Source: an uncultured Lachnospiraceae bacterium (GTDB lineage: Bacteria > Bacillota > Clostridia > Lachnospirales > Lachnospiraceae). From it: a DNA stretch of 64,000 nt. Each line of letters opens with the position of its first letter. The stretch's first letter is position 1. Below are positions 24,854 to 34,737 of the stretch, piece after piece. The translations under genes were made by a program, and so were the position numbers. The stretch covers positions 1 through 64,000 of the forward strand of contig CACXAT010000008.1 of assembly GCA_902765725.1 (NCBI GenBank), read 5' to 3'. The notes beneath the pieces were generated by a model. The model was not told the origin of the DNA and did no database searches. It saw only the letters and a program-made list of their open reading frames with translations.

Positions 24854-27490
24854 TTACTCAGCCTGCTCTCTCTTGATGGATGCCTGAGCAGCAGCAAGTC
24901 TTGCGATCGGTACACGGAACGGTGAGCAGGATACATAATCCAGTCCGATGGAGTCGCAGAACTCAACGGAAGACGGATCTCCGCCGTGCTCGCCGCAGAT
25001 GCCGATGTGCAGCTTCGGATTGACATCCTTGCCAAGCTTGATCGCCATCTCCATGAGCTTTCCTACGCCGCTCTGGTCGAGCTTTGCGAACGGGTCATTC
25101 TCAAAGATCTTGGCATCATAGTATGCCTGGAGGAACTTGCCCGCGTCGTCACGGGAGAAGCCATAGGTCATCTGGGTCAGGTCATTGGTTCCGAAGCAGA
25201 AGAAGTCTGCGTCCTTCGCGATCTCGTCAGCGGTCAGGGCAGCTCTCGGGATCTCGATCATGGTTCCGACTTCATAAGTCATGTCAGAGCCCATCTTCTC
25301 GATCTCAGCATCCGCGGTCTCGATGACCGTCTTGCGGACATACTCGAACTCCTTGTTGTCGCCTACCAGCGGGATCATGATCTCCGGCTTAACCTTCCAT
25401 TCCGGATGTCTCTTCTGGACATTGATCGCAGCGCGGATGACCGCCAGAGTCTGCATCTTGGAGATCTCCGGATAGGTGATATCCAGACGGACTCCGCGGT
25501 GTCCCATCATCGGGTTGAACTCATGCAGGGAGTTGATGATCGTCTTGATGGCGTTGACGCTCTTATGCTTCGCCTCAGCCAGCTTGATGATATCCTCTTC
25601 CTCAGTCGGTACGAACTCATGCAGCGGCGGATCCAGGAAACGGATCGTGACCGGCGCGCCTTCCAGAGCCTCATACAGCTTCTCGAAGTCGTTCTGCTGA
25701 ACCGGAAGGATCTTCTTCAGTGCTTCTTCTCTCTCTTCAACCGTATCGGAGATGATCATCTCACGGAATGCCTCGATACGATCCTTCTCGAAGAACATAT
25801 GCTCAGTTCTGCACAGGCCGATGCCCTCTGCGCCGAGCTCATGTGCTCTCTTCGCGTCTGCCGGGGTATCTGCGTTGGTGCGGACCTTCAGTCTGCGATA
25901 CTTATCAGCCCAGCCCATGATGCGGCCGAACTCGCCTGCGATCTTCGCCTCGACGGTCGGGATGACTCCCTCATACAGATTGCCGGTGGAGCCGTCAGCA
26001 GAGATCCAGTCACCTTCGTGGAAGGTCTTGCCTGCGATCGTGAAGCACTTATTTGCCTCATCCATAGCGATCGCGGAAACACCGGATACGCAGCAGGCGC
26101 CCATGCCTCTGGCAACAACTGCAGCGTGGCTGGTCATGCCGCCGCGGACAGTGATGATGCCCTGTGCGCTCTTCATACCCTCGATGTCTTCGGGGCTGGT
26201 CTCAAGACGGACCAGGACAACCTTCTTGCCCTTTGCCTTCCATCTGGTAGCATCCTCAGCCGTGAAGACGACCTGGCCGCATGCAGCGCCCGGAGATGCC
26301 GGAAGACCATGAGCGATCGGGGTAGCCTGTACGAGATAAGCCGGGTCAAACTGCGGATGAAGCAGTGTATCCAGGTTTCTCGGATCGATCATAAGAACTG
26401 CCTGCTTCTCGTCGATCATGCCCTCGTCCACAAGGTCGCATGCGATCTTCAGAGCAGCCTTCGCTGTACGCTTGCCGTTTCTGGTCTGCAGCATGTACAG
26501 GTGCTTGTCCTCGATGGTGAACTCCATATCCTGCATGTCTCTGTAATGATCTTCCAGAGTCTTGGTGATGGAGATGAACTGATCGTAGACCTCAGGCATC
26601 ATATCCTTCAGCTGATCGATCTTGTTCGGGGTACGGATACCAGCGACGACGTCCTCGCCCTGTGCGTTCAGGAGGAACTCACCCATCAGGTGCTTCTCGC
26701 CGGTTGCCGGATCTCTGGTAAATGCGACACCGGTTCCGGAGGTCTCGCCCATGTTACCGAATGCCATCATCTGTACGTTGACTGCGGTACCCCAGGAATA
26801 CGGGATGTCGTTGTCACGGCGATAGATGTTCGCACGCGGGTTGTCCCAGGAACGGAATACGGCCTTGATCGCCTCGACCAGCTGTTCCTTCGGATCATCC
26901 GGGAAATCTCTTCCGAGCTTTGCCTTATACTCTTCCTTGAACTGGTTCGCAAGGAGCTTAAGGTCGTCTGCATCCAGCTCGATGTCCTGGGTCACGCCCT
27001 TCTTGAGCTTCATATCATCGATGAGCTCCTCGAAGTACTTCTTGCCGACTTCCATGACAACATCAGAGAACATCTGGATGAATCTGCGATAGCAGTCCCA
27101 TGCCCAGCGGGGATTGCCGCTCTTGGCTGAAAGTACATTGACAACATCCTCATTCAGACCAAGGTTCAGGATCGTGTCCATCATACCCGGCATGGATGCG
27201 CGGGCACCGGAACGGACAGAGACGAGAAGCGGATTCTCGCGGTCACCGAACTTCTTGCCGGTGATCTCTTCCATCTTGTCGATGCCGCCGCGGATCTGCT
27301 CCATGATCTCGTCATTGATGCGGCGTCCGTCTTCATAGTACTTGGTGCATGCTTCGGTAGTGATCGTGAAACCCTGGGGGACCGGAAGTCCGAGTCCTGT
27401 CATCTCGGCAAGACCTGCGCCCTTTCCGCCAAGCAGGTTTCTCATGCTCGCATTACCTTCTGTGAACATGTAAACATACTTTGTTGCCAT
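24854..27490 (-). CDS. ppdK: Pyruvate, phosphate dikinase
   Basis: 878 residues, the full family length. It interconverts PEP, AMP and PPi with pyruvate, ATP and Pi in the cytosol, serving glycolysis or gluconeogenesis in anaerobes. The N-terminal ATP-grasp domain has GGKGAGLAEMTGLGLPVPQG and VSVRSGARASMPGMMDTILN. The swivelling domain has the phospho-His loop GGMTSHAAVVARGMG near residue 455. The C-terminal PEP/pyruvate TIM barrel ends with EIPRAALTADEIA and the Cys motif GICGEHGGDP. It is monocistronic, with a near-consensus promoter and GGAGG ribosome site. A leader stem (AAGAGTC with GACTCTT, 27522-27544) lies before the gene. Confidence 0.97.
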   Translation of the reverse strand: MATKYVYMFTEGNASMRNLLGGKGAGLAEMTGLGLPVPQGFTITTEACTKYYEDGRRINDEIMEQIRGGIDKMEEITGKKFGDRENPLLVSVRSGARASMPGMMDTILNLGLNEDVVNVLSAKSGNPRWAWDCYRRFIQMFSDVVMEVGKKYFEELIDDMKLKKGVTQDIELDADDLKLLANQFKEEYKAKLGRDFPDDPKEQLVEAIKAVFRSWDNPRANIYRRDNDIPYSWGTAVNVQMMAFGNMGETSGTGVAFTRDPATGEKHLMGEFLLNAQGEDVVAGIRTPNKIDQLKDMMPEVYDQFISITKTLEDHYRDMQDMEFTIEDKHLYMLQTRNGKRTAKAALKIACDLVDEGMIDEKQAVLMIDPRNLDTLLHPQFDPAYLVQATPIAHGLPASPGAACGQVVFTAEDATRWKAKGKKVVLVRLETSPEDIEGMKSAQGIITVRGGMTSHAAVVARGMGACCVSGVSAIAMDEANKCFTIAGKTFHEGDWISADGSTGNLYEGVIPTVEAKIAGEFGRIMGWADKYRRLKVRTNADTPADAKRAHELGAEGIGLCRTEHMFFEKDRIEAFREMIISDTVEEREEALKKILPVQQNDFEKLYEALEGAPVTIRFLDPPLHEFVPTEEEDIIKLAEAKHKSVNAIKTIINSLHEFNPMMGHRGVRLDITYPEISKMQTLAVIRAAINVQKRHPEWKVKPEIMIPLVGDNKEFEYVRKTVIETADAEIEKMGSDMTYEVGTMIEIPRAALTADEIAKDADFFCFGTNDLTQMTYGFSRDDAGKFLQAYYDAKIFENDPFAKLDQSGVGKLMEMAIKLGKDVNPKLHIGICGEHGGDPSSVEFCDSIGLDYVSCSPFRVPIARLAAAQASIKREQAE

Positions 27491-27554
27491 ACCTATTCCT
27501 CCTGTAAGTGTGCTTAACTGTAAGAGTCACTGCAATCGACTCTTTAACTTAATT

Positions 27555-27583
27555 ATTATATCGGTTCATACCCTGTTTGTCTA
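27555..27583 (-). promoter_or_regulatory. ppdK promoter
   Basis: TAGACA (27578-27583), exactly 17 bases, TATAAT (27555-27560) on the minus strand; the predicted start is near 27548, leaving a leader of about 58 bases. Confidence 0.82.
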
Positions 27584-27593
27584 TACAACGAAA

Positions 27594-27630
27594 GCAAAAA
27601 CCGGGGCCTGCCGCAGTGACAGCCCCCGGT
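27594..27630 (-). terminator. glyS terminator
   Basis: ACCGGGGGCTGTC and GGCAGGCCCCGGT form an imperfect GC-rich stem on the minus strand followed by TTTTTGC. It lies 50 bases beyond the glyS stop. Confidence 0.82.
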
Positions 27631-27679
27631 GTATTGTTGTGGTGGATTGTTATGGTGTGTTCCTGTTCCCTCTCCGGGA

Positions 27680-29074
27680 TCAGAAGCTGAACTTGCCGTC
27701 AAACCATGCATCCAGCTCGTCGATCTTAACGCGGACCTGCTCCATGGAGTCGCGCTCACGGATCGTGACGCATCCGTCGGTCTCGGAATCAAAGTCGTAT
27801 GTGATGCAGTAGGGCGTTCCGATCTCGTCTTCTCTTCTGTAGCGCTTGCCGATCGCTCCTCTGTCGTCGAATTCGCAGTTGTACTTTTTTGACAGCTGAG
27901 CACAGATCTTCTCTGCCGGCTCGCTGAGCTTCTTGGACAGCGGGAGCACGCCGATCTTGACCGGTGCCAGCGCAGGATGGAAGCGCATCACGGTACGCAC
28001 GTCATTCTTCTCGGCATCCAGTACTTCCTCGTCGTAGGCTGCGCAGAGGAATGCAAGGACCACACGGTCCGCTCCGAGAGACGGCTCGATGACATACGGC
28101 ACATACTTCTCGTTGGTGCTGTCGTCAAAGTAGCTCATATCCTGGCCGGACGTATTCTGATGCTGGGTCAGATCATAATCTGTACGGTCTGCGATGCCCC
28201 ACAGCTCGCCCCATCCGAAGGGGAACAGGAACTCGAGGTCTGTGGTTCCCTTGGAGTAGAATGCCAGCTCTGCCGGATCGTGGTCACGGGCGCGCAGCTC
28301 ATCTTCCTTGATGCCCAGGGACAGCAGCCAATTCTTGCAGAAGCCTCTCCAGTAGTCAAACCATTCCAGGTCGGTTCCCGGTCTGCAAAAGAACTCCAGC
28401 TCCATCTGCTCGAACTCGCGGGTCCGGAAGGTGAAGTTTCCGGGAGTGATCTCATTTCTGAAGGACTTGCCGATCTGACCGATGCCGAAGGGGATCTTCT
28501 TGCGGGAAGTCCTCTGGACATTCTTGAAGTTGACGAAGATGCCCTGCGCTGTCTCCGGGCGCAGATATACGGTATTCTTCGCGTCTTCCGTAACTCCCTG
28601 GAAGGTCTTGAACATCAGGTTAAACTGACGGATGTCGGTGAAATTATGCTTGCCGCAGGACGGGCAGGGGATGTTATTGTCTTCGACAAATGCCTTCATC
28701 TCGTCATGGCTCATGGCGTCGACATTTTTCTCGAGAGTAATCCCCTTCTCCTTGCAGTAATTCTCGATGAGCTGGTCGGCACGGAATCTCTCATGGCATT
28801 CCTTGCAGTCCATCAGAGGATCGGAGAAGCCGCCGATATGGCCGGAAGCCACCCAGGTCTGGGTGTTCATAAGAATCGCGCAGTCTACGCCGACGTTCCA
28901 GGGGCTCTCCTGGATGAACTTCTGCCACCATGCCCTCTTGACATTGTTCTTCAGCTCAACACCGAGATTGCCGTAATCCCATGTGTTCGCAAGTCCGCCG
29001 TAGATCTCTGAACCCGGGTACACAAACCCTCTGTTCTTCGCGAGTGCGACGATCTTATCCATCGTTTTTTCCAT
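27680..29074 (-). CDS. glyS: Glycyl-tRNA synthetase, dimeric single-chain type
   Basis: 464 residues from ATG 29074, with GGAGGAG upstream. This is the alpha2 (eukaryote/archaea-like) enzyme found in Firmicutes rather than the GlyQ/GlyS pair. Class II features are [20 protein letters not shown] (motif 2) and [14 protein letters not shown] (motif 3), with a C-terminal anticodon-binding domain starting at [13 protein letters not shown] zinc-like Cys set is visible ([11 protein letters not shown] and CPSCGKHNF). It charges tRNA-Gly. No T-box leader is visible, and the gene follows the lipoprotein gene by only 28 bases, so it is read from the upstream operon. Confidence 0.96.
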   Translation of the reverse strand: MEKTMDKIVALAKNRGFVYPGSEIYGGLANTWDYGNLGVELKNNVKRAWWQKFIQESPWNVGVDCAILMNTQTWVASGHIGGFSDPLMDCKECHERFRADQLIENYCKEKGITLEKNVDAMSHDEMKAFVEDNNIPCPSCGKHNFTDIRQFNLMFKTFQGVTEDAKNTVYLRPETAQGIFVNFKNVQRTSRKKIPFGIGQIGKSFRNEITPGNFTFRTREFEQMELEFFCRPGTDLEWFDYWRGFCKNWLLSLGIKEDELRARDHDPAELAFYSKGTTDLEFLFPFGWGELWGIADRTDYDLTQHQNTSGQDMSYFDDSTNEKYVPYVIEPSLGADRVVLAFLCAAYDEEVLDAEKNDVRTVMRFHPALAPVKIGVLPLSKKLSEPAEKICAQLSKKYNCEFDDRGAIGKRYRREDEIGTPYCITYDFDSETDGCVTIRERDSMEQVRVKIDELDAWFDGKFSF

Positions 29075-29102
29075 AGTTTTTCACTCCTCCTGTCCCGAAG
29101 TC

Positions 29103-29885
29103 TTACTCTGACTGCAGCTCTGAGGGCAGCAGATCGGCCTTCTCATCTTTTTCATATATGATATAGAGATAGTTCCGGTCAGCCTGCGCGTCAGACAAAC
29201 CTTCTCCTGTCTCCTGATCACCGTTTACCTGTGTGCCGTCACCTTCCGTTCCGGCATCTTCCGTCACGGCTTCTCCCGGAGCCTGCCCCGGCTGCACCAC
29301 ATGACTGTTGACTACAGATGCTCCGGAACTGACATAGCGGACTTCTCCGGGCACCTGGATCACATGATCACCATCAGAAATGACCACCTGATACTCCTTG
29401 TGGCTGAGCGGCACGGAAGCATCCAGCCCCTCTTCCTTAATATCGGAGCCCTCCACGCTGCTGAAGGATCCCGAGAACAGATAGCCCTCGATCTGGGCAT
29501 CCAGCATGGAGCCGCTGAAGAATACAACGTTGTTGTAGCGGGCGTAATCCGCGCCTGTCCTGTAGACAAGCTTCACCTTCACCGCTCCGCCCTCGTCACT
29601 GTATTCGGTGACGTTGAGCGCGCCCTCTCCGTTGGCCGCATTGTACTCATTCATGGAACGGGCGATCATGTCCTGCAGCTCGTCTCCGGTGTACCAGGAC
29701 TGATCCAGCTGATCATAGATGGTCTCCGTCACTGCTCCGTCCCCGTAGACCTGCAGCGACGTGCTGTCGGGAGCCCAGTCCTTCCAGGCATCTGCGCCCA
29801 CGATCTGGTCAAGCATAGAACAGCCTGTAAGCAGGAATGCGGCCATGATAACCGCCGCCACTGTGCCTATACTGCCTTTTCTCAT
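29103..29885 (-). CDS. Predicted lipoprotein of unknown function
   Basis: 260 residues from ATG 29885 (AGAGG seven bases upstream). The signal peptide has a good lipobox, LLTGC, so the mature protein begins at Cys near residue 22 and sits on the outer face of the membrane. The middle (TIYDQLDQSWYTGDELQDMI; VKVKLVYRTGADYARYNNVV) looks like a mixed alpha/beta domain. Residues 195-240 are a low-complexity Gly/Glu/Thr segment. The family is not recognised. It lies between recO and glyS in an otherwise housekeeping operon, an arrangement often conserved in related clostridia. Confidence 0.82.
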   Translation of the reverse strand: MRKGSIGTVAAVIMAAFLLTGCSMLDQIVGADAWKDWAPDSTSLQVYGDGAVTETIYDQLDQSWYTGDELQDMIARSMNEYNAANGEGALNVTEYSDEGGAVKVKLVYRTGADYARYNNVVFFSGSMLDAQIEGYLFSGSFSSVEGSDIKEEGLDASVPLSHKEYQVVISDGDHVIQVPGEVRYVSSGASVVNSHVVQPGQAPGEAVTEDAGTEGDGTQVNGDQETGEGLSDAQADRNYLYIIYEKDEKADLLPSELQSE

Positions 29886-29993
29886 ATTGCTGACCTCTCT
29901 GAGCACTTTTCCAATCTGCAGCTGTCAGGATTCCTGACAATATACCGCGCCAAAATCTGCGTCAAACAATTATACCTTGTGATGCATCCTGCA

Positions 29994-30671
29994 TCAAGTA
30001 AAATCGGATATTGTTTCAACCATTGTTTCCAGGATCTCCAGGCTGTGGAAGCTGCGGTCAACATATTTCCTTCGGATCCTGTCCTGTCTTGCCGCGATCT
30101 CCTCCATGACCTCCCCGGATACCTGAAATGAAAACAGTCTTCCCACTGGAGCTGTGATCATATGATAGAAGGCCTGCCGGGCAGCCACCTTAAGGCTCTC
30201 ATCCTGTGTCACATCCACGGGGAATTCCCCGCCCAGCACCATCAGACGCACCTCAAAGGCGTACCGCACCTGGGCATAGGGAACTTCCTTCCTCTCCAGC
30301 ATCCTGAGCGATACGTACAGCAGGTTCAGCATATCCGCCGCATCCAGATTCTCCCGGGCATAGTAGTCCGCGAATTCCATGAAATAGGCGCCGTAGCACG
30401 CTCCCTCGAAATCCGTCTTCAGACCTTCGAAATAATTGCTGATCTCCGCCGACACGCAGGTATAGGCGCTCCTGCCCTCATAGACCCGGAACGTGCCGAA
30501 GGCGAACGGAACGGTCGCCGCGACCAGCAGGCTCCCCGGTCTGCGGGCTCCTCTGGCAAAAGCGGTGATCTTCCCCCGCTCTCTGGTCAGCAGAACGATC
30601 CGCCTGTCATACTCTCCGGCAGGCGCCGCCCGCATCACCATGCCGCTCAATTCAATCTGACCTGTGCTCAC
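29994..30671 (-). CDS. recO: DNA repair protein RecO
   Basis: 225 residues, slightly short for RecO. The N-terminal OB fold is clear (ELSGMVMRAAPAGEYDRRIV then LLTRERGKITAFARGARRPG), followed by the helical domain with YFMEFADYYARENLDAADML. The usual C-terminal zinc Cys motif is not present. RecO loads RecA at SSB-coated gaps with RecR. The start is GTG 30671, with only a weak G-rich ribosome site. It is 29 bases after era, a classic era-recO pairing. Confidence 0.92.
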   Translation of the reverse strand: MSTGQIELSGMVMRAAPAGEYDRRIVLLTRERGKITAFARGARRPGSLLVAATVPFAFGTFRVYEGRSAYTCVSAEISNYFEGLKTDFEGACYGAYFMEFADYYARENLDAADMLNLLYVSLRMLERKEVPYAQVRYAFEVRLMVLGGEFPVDVTQDESLKVAARQAFYHMITAPVGRLFSFQVSGEVMEEIAARQDRIRRKYVDRSFHSLEILETMVETISDFT

Positions 30672-30700
30672 TGTACAACCCCGTATCTCCAGGTTCTCTG

Positions 30701-31690
30701 TCAGCGGATCTGCTTCGGATCATATCCGAGGTTCCTCAGGATCCCCGCGTTATCTCTCCAGTCCTTGCGGACCTTGACAAACAGCTTCAGGTTCACCTTC
30801 GCCTCCATCATCTCTTCGATGGCGATGCGCGACTGGGTGCCGATCCGCTTCAGCATGGAGCCGCCCTTGCCGATGATGATGCCCTTGTGGGAATCCTTCT
30901 CCGTGATGATCACGGCATCGATATCCCATATGATGTCGGACTCTGCCGCTCCATCCGTAACAAGAACCGGTCCGTCTGCCTCCTCGCTGCCCGCCCCTCT
31001 GCGGTTCTTCCCCGCGCGGCGGACTCTCTCCTTCATGGAGAGGATCTCCACGGCAATCCCGTGGGGCACCTCCTCCTTCAGGCACCGCAGCGCCTTCTCG
31101 CGGATGATCTCAGACGCGATGGTCCGCTGGGTCTGGTCCGTGACGGTCTCCTCGTCATAGTACATCGGCCCTTCGGGAAGACGCTCAAAAATAGCCTCCA
31201 GAATGCTGTCCAGGTTCACGCTGCGAAGCGCGCTCACCGGAATGATCTCATCAAAGGGATACAGTTTCCTGTACATCTGCATGTATTCTGGAACCTTGCT
31301 CTTATCGACCGTATCCACCTTGTTCATGATAAGGATGACCGGCTTGCCGGTGAGCTTCAGCTTCGAAGCGATGAACTTCTCGCCTGCCCCGCTGAACGCG
31401 GAGGGTTCCACCAGCCACAGGATCACGTCAACCTGGGCCAGAGTCTCATAGGCCACGTCGTCCATGTATTCGCCCAGCTTATTTTCCGCCTTGTGGATCC
31501 CGGGCGTATCCAGGAAGATGATCTGGCCTTCTTCACAGGTATAGACGGTCCGGATCTGATTGCGGGTCGTCTGAGGCTTGCCGCTGGTGATCGCAATCTT
31601 CTGGCCGATCAGATGATTCATCAGAGTGGACTTGCCCACATTCGGTCTTCCCACGATCCCGACAAAGCCTGATTTGAATTTTTTTGTCAT
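30701..31690 (-). CDS. era: GTPase Era with inserted segment
   Basis: 329 residues from ATG 31690, about 30 longer than typical Era. Era binds 16S rRNA and checks 30S assembly. The GTPase domain carries G1 GRPNVGKST, G3 DTPGIH and G4 NKVD. The KH domain has HKGIIIGKGGSMLKRIGTQS. Between ERVRRAG and IDAVIITEKDS lies an extra charged loop of about 30 residues (KNRRGAGSEEADGPVLVTDG region) absent from usual Era proteins. Longer in-frame starts upstream would overlap the M16 peptidase gene and were rejected. It is part of the peptidase-era-recO operon. Confidence 0.95.
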   Translation of the reverse strand: MTKKFKSGFVGIVGRPNVGKSTLMNHLIGQKIAITSGKPQTTRNQIRTVYTCEEGQIIFLDTPGIHKAENKLGEYMDDVAYETLAQVDVILWLVEPSAFSGAGEKFIASKLKLTGKPVILIMNKVDTVDKSKVPEYMQMYRKLYPFDEIIPVSALRSVNLDSILEAIFERLPEGPMYYDEETVTDQTQRTIASEIIREKALRCLKEEVPHGIAVEILSMKERVRRAGKNRRGAGSEEADGPVLVTDGAAESDIIWDIDAVIITEKDSHKGIIIGKGGSMLKRIGTQSRIAIEEMMEAKVNLKLFVKVRKDWRDNAGILRNLGYDPKQIR

Positions 31691-31712
31691 CTTATCCCGT
31701 TCTCTCCTGTCG

Positions 31713-34667
31713 TCACAGTGCCTCGATGCTTCCGAAGATCTCCTGCTCAGCCTGGATCTTCTCTTCATTTCCGACTACGCAGAGCGCTCCTTTTGAGAGG
31801 ATCGCCTCAATGTACGGAGCCAGGGCCCGTACGTCCTCCTGGGTCGCATCCAGGACCTGGTTGCGGGTCTTCTGCGCCATCTCCACCGTAGTTCCGTTCA
31901 TGTACGCGGTCATGGATCGTGCGCCTGACATTCTGGGAGTAAGCGGCGTATCCATGCCGGAGACCGTACCGATGACGTACTTGGTCATATCCCTCTCGTC
32001 TGCCGTAAACTCCTTCAGGTACTCCGCGATCTGGCCGTATACAGACAGCGTGTTTTTCAGATGCGGATCCCTGTAGCTGTAGAAGGCCGACGGACCGCTT
32101 CTGGAAAATGAAGCGCCGCATCCGTATGCTCCGCCCACGACTCTGAGGTTGGTCCAGAGGTAATCATAATTCAGGATCACACGAAGTACGTTGAGAACGC
32201 CGGTATACTCCAGTCCGGCATCCTTATAGTTTCCGGCCTGCACCACGTACTGTACCTTGGCGGGTGTCAGGATCCCTTCATTCTTCTGCTCGAACTGTGC
32301 GCCGCGCACAGGTACGACCCTGCCGCCCTCACTGCACACACTGCCCTTCATGCCGGCGGCAATGGAGGCTGCGCCTGCAAGGATATGTTCTGCCTCTGTC
32401 CTGTCTCCGGTAAAGCTGATCAGGAAGCCCTCGCGATTGAGCAGGGTGTCCAGCACGCTTCTCAGCTTGCCGATGATAAAGCTCTTCTTCTCCTCGAAGT
32501 TCTTCTCCAGGTCAGCCACGACCCGGTAGAATCCGATCCCGGAGATCGAATCATTGAACCGCGCTTCCGCACTGAAATAAGACGTAGCGCGTGTCAGCGC
32601 AGTCTGGTGGCCTGCCCCTGAGAGATGGGCATACACACGGCTCTTTGCCTTCTGGATGATCTCTCTGAGACGCTTCTCGTCATCCAGCTTCGATGTATAG
32701 AGAATCTCCCGGACGATATCCATGGAGAAATCAATCTCTGACGCCAGGGTGGATACATTGAAGCCGAATGCCGCCTGCAGCATGGTGCAGTCCTCATTGT
32801 TCGGGAAGACAGAAACAGTCGCGCTGATCCCGCCTGTCCTGCGGCCGATCTCATTGGCCAGCTCATCATAGGTATAATGCTCTGTATCCACTTCCCCCAG
32901 CACACCGCGCAGGAGGCCGAGATAGGGATAGTCCTCCGGCGTTACGCGGGATGCGTCCAGGATCAGTCCGATATACTCGATCCCGTTGGTCTGCTCCTCA
33001 TGCAGCACCAGCCTGACGCCGTCCTTCACGTATTCGACGTTGCTGAAGGGACGGACCTGCCTCTTGAGGTCCTCTCTCCTGAGCATGGGGATCTTCTCCA
33101 GCTCTTCCGGCGTGGAGGGAGTCTCCTGGAACGCGCGCAGCTTCTGAGTGCTGCTGATCAGCTCCCGGATCTGCTCCTGGGTCAGTGTCTCCTTATAAGA
33201 GGCCATCTTCTGCGCGGTTTCCGCCTCGGAAGCGCGGACCATGCCCTTCTTCGGAGACGCCGTCAGCAGGGAGGCATGCGGGTTCTCCAGGATCCAGGTC
33301 CGGATCAGGTTCTCATAGTATCCGGTTCCGATCTGCTGCCTGAGGAACTTATAGTCGTCCAGCTGAACCAGATAGTCAAAGGGCTGGTCATCCCTGTACA
33401 GCCAGCTGTCGAAGACATCGATGGAATAGATCAGTCCCTTGGGGTATCCGCCGTAATCCGCCTCACGGTAGCGGAACTCCATCGTGTTGACCGCCGCCTC
33501 AACCGCCTTCGGATTCAGGCCCTCCTGAACGATCTTCTCCAGGGTCGTGCGGATGGTCTCCCTGAACCTCTCTTCATCTTCACTGTTCGCATTCTTTGCC
33601 ACGATCGAGAAGACCGGCTGACGGATCCCCGAATCGTAGGAACCATACACATCCTTGCCGATCCCGGCATCAAGCAGCGCCATCTTCAGCGGCGCTCCGG
33701 GAGACTCCAGCAGGACATAATCCAGCACCGCAAAGGCATTGGACAGTCTGGTATCGCTGCTCTGTCCTGCCACCACATTCCAGGCAAGATAGGTATTGTC
33801 CTCCAGCGGGTCATTTTCTCCGATCGGATACTCCGTCCTGATCTCTGCCGGATGGTCGAAGGGTCTCTGGAGACCGACCTCCGAATAGACCGGGCCATTC
33901 TCTCCCATCTCGCCCGCCGCCGGCTCAAAGGTGCTCAGATACTCGCGGTCGAGATACTCCAGGCGCTCCTCAAAGTCCATCTTTCCGTACAGATAGATGT
34001 AGGAATTGGCGGGATTGTAATACTTCCTGTGGAAATCAAGGAACTGCTCATAGGTCAGGGTCGGAATGCATTCCGGATCTCCGCCTGAGTCCACACCATA
34101 GGTGGTATCCGGGAACAGAGAGTTCATGATCTTCCTCTCCAGCACATCATCCGGAGAAGAATAGGCGCCCTTCATCTCGTTGTAGACAACGCCGTTGATC
34201 ACGATCGGATCCTCCGGATTCTCGATCTGCATGCTCCAGCCTTCCTGGCGGAAGATCATCTCGTTGCGGTAGATATTCGGATGGAACACCGAGTCCAGAT
34301 ATACATCCATCAGGTTCCTGAAGTCCTGGTCATTGCAGCTGGCCACCGGAAACATGGTCTTGTCCGGGTAGGTCATGGCGTTGAGAAATGTATTCATGGA
34401 GCCCTTGACCAGTTCCACGAAGGGGTCCTTGGACGGATATTTCTCAGAGCCGCACAGGACCGTGTGCTCTATAATGTGCGGCACTCCGGTCGAGTCCGCA
34501 GGGGTGGTGCGGAACGCAATGTTGAATACCTTGTTGTCATCCTCATTTTCAATGAGCATGATCCGGGCACCGGTCTTGTTGTGCCTGAGCACATATCCGG
34601 TGGATCCGATGTCCGCAAGGTCCTTCTTCAGGACCAGTGTATATGCTTTCAGATTCTGAAATTCCAT
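31713..34667 (-). CDS. M16C-family zinc metallopeptidase (PreP/insulinase type)
   Basis: 984 residues from ATG 34667; AAGGAG sits 13 bases away, a rather long spacing. The inverted zinc motif HIIEHTVLCGSEKYP is near residue 58, with the third ligand region downstream in GVVYNEMKGAYSSPDDVLE. Four repeated alpha/beta domains are expected for M16C, and the size fits PreP or falcilysin-like enzymes, which degrade peptides inside a closed chamber. There is no signal peptide, so it acts in the cytosol. It is the first gene of the run into era, recO, lipoprotein and glyS. Confidence 0.93.
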   Translation of the reverse strand: MEFQNLKAYTLVLKKDLADIGSTGYVLRHNKTGARIMLIENEDDNKVFNIAFRTTPADSTGVPHIIEHTVLCGSEKYPSKDPFVELVKGSMNTFLNAMTYPDKTMFPVASCNDQDFRNLMDVYLDSVFHPNIYRNEMIFRQEGWSMQIENPEDPIVINGVVYNEMKGAYSSPDDVLERKIMNSLFPDTTYGVDSGGDPECIPTLTYEQFLDFHRKYYNPANSYIYLYGKMDFEERLEYLDREYLSTFEPAAGEMGENGPVYSEVGLQRPFDHPAEIRTEYPIGENDPLEDNTYLAWNVVAGQSSDTRLSNAFAVLDYVLLESPGAPLKMALLDAGIGKDVYGSYDSGIRQPVFSIVAKNANSEDEERFRETIRTTLEKIVQEGLNPKAVEAAVNTMEFRYREADYGGYPKGLIYSIDVFDSWLYRDDQPFDYLVQLDDYKFLRQQIGTGYYENLIRTWILENPHASLLTASPKKGMVRASEAETAQKMASYKETLTQEQIRELISSTQKLRAFQETPSTPEELEKIPMLRREDLKRQVRPFSNVEYVKDGVRLVLHEEQTNGIEYIGLILDASRVTPEDYPYLGLLRGVLGEVDTEHYTYDELANEIGRRTGGISATVSVFPNNEDCTMLQAAFGFNVSTLASEIDFSMDIVREILYTSKLDDEKRLREIIQKAKSRVYAHLSGAGHQTALTRATSYFSAEARFNDSISGIGFYRVVADLEKNFEEKKSFIIGKLRSVLDTLLNREGFLISFTGDRTEAEHILAGAASIAAGMKGSVCSEGGRVVPVRGAQFEQKNEGILTPAKVQYVVQAGNYKDAGLEYTGVLNVLRVILNYDYLWTNLRVVGGAYGCGASFSRSGPSAFYSYRDPHLKNTLSVYGQIAEYLKEFTADERDMTKYVIGTVSGMDTPLTPRMSGARSMTAYMNGTTVEMAQKTRNQVLDATQEDVRALAPYIEAILSKGALCVVGNEEKIQAEQEIFGSIEAL

Positions 34668-34737
34668 ACGCTTTATAAGTCTCCTTTTGACAAATGATTG
34701 CATGTTTGCTCAACGTTTCAGGCAGCCGCAGCGCGCG

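Noticed and set aside
24986..27130. A 714-codon plus-strand open frame opposite ppdK
   Set aside because: It is the antisense shadow of a strongly biased GC-rich coding frame; its translation is Leu/Asp/Arg-rich with no family motif, and ppdK on the other strand is unmistakable.
29075..29102. T-box leader for glyS or aspS
   Set aside because: There are only 28 bases before glyS and 40 before aspS, too short for a T-box, and no specifier or T-box sequence is seen.
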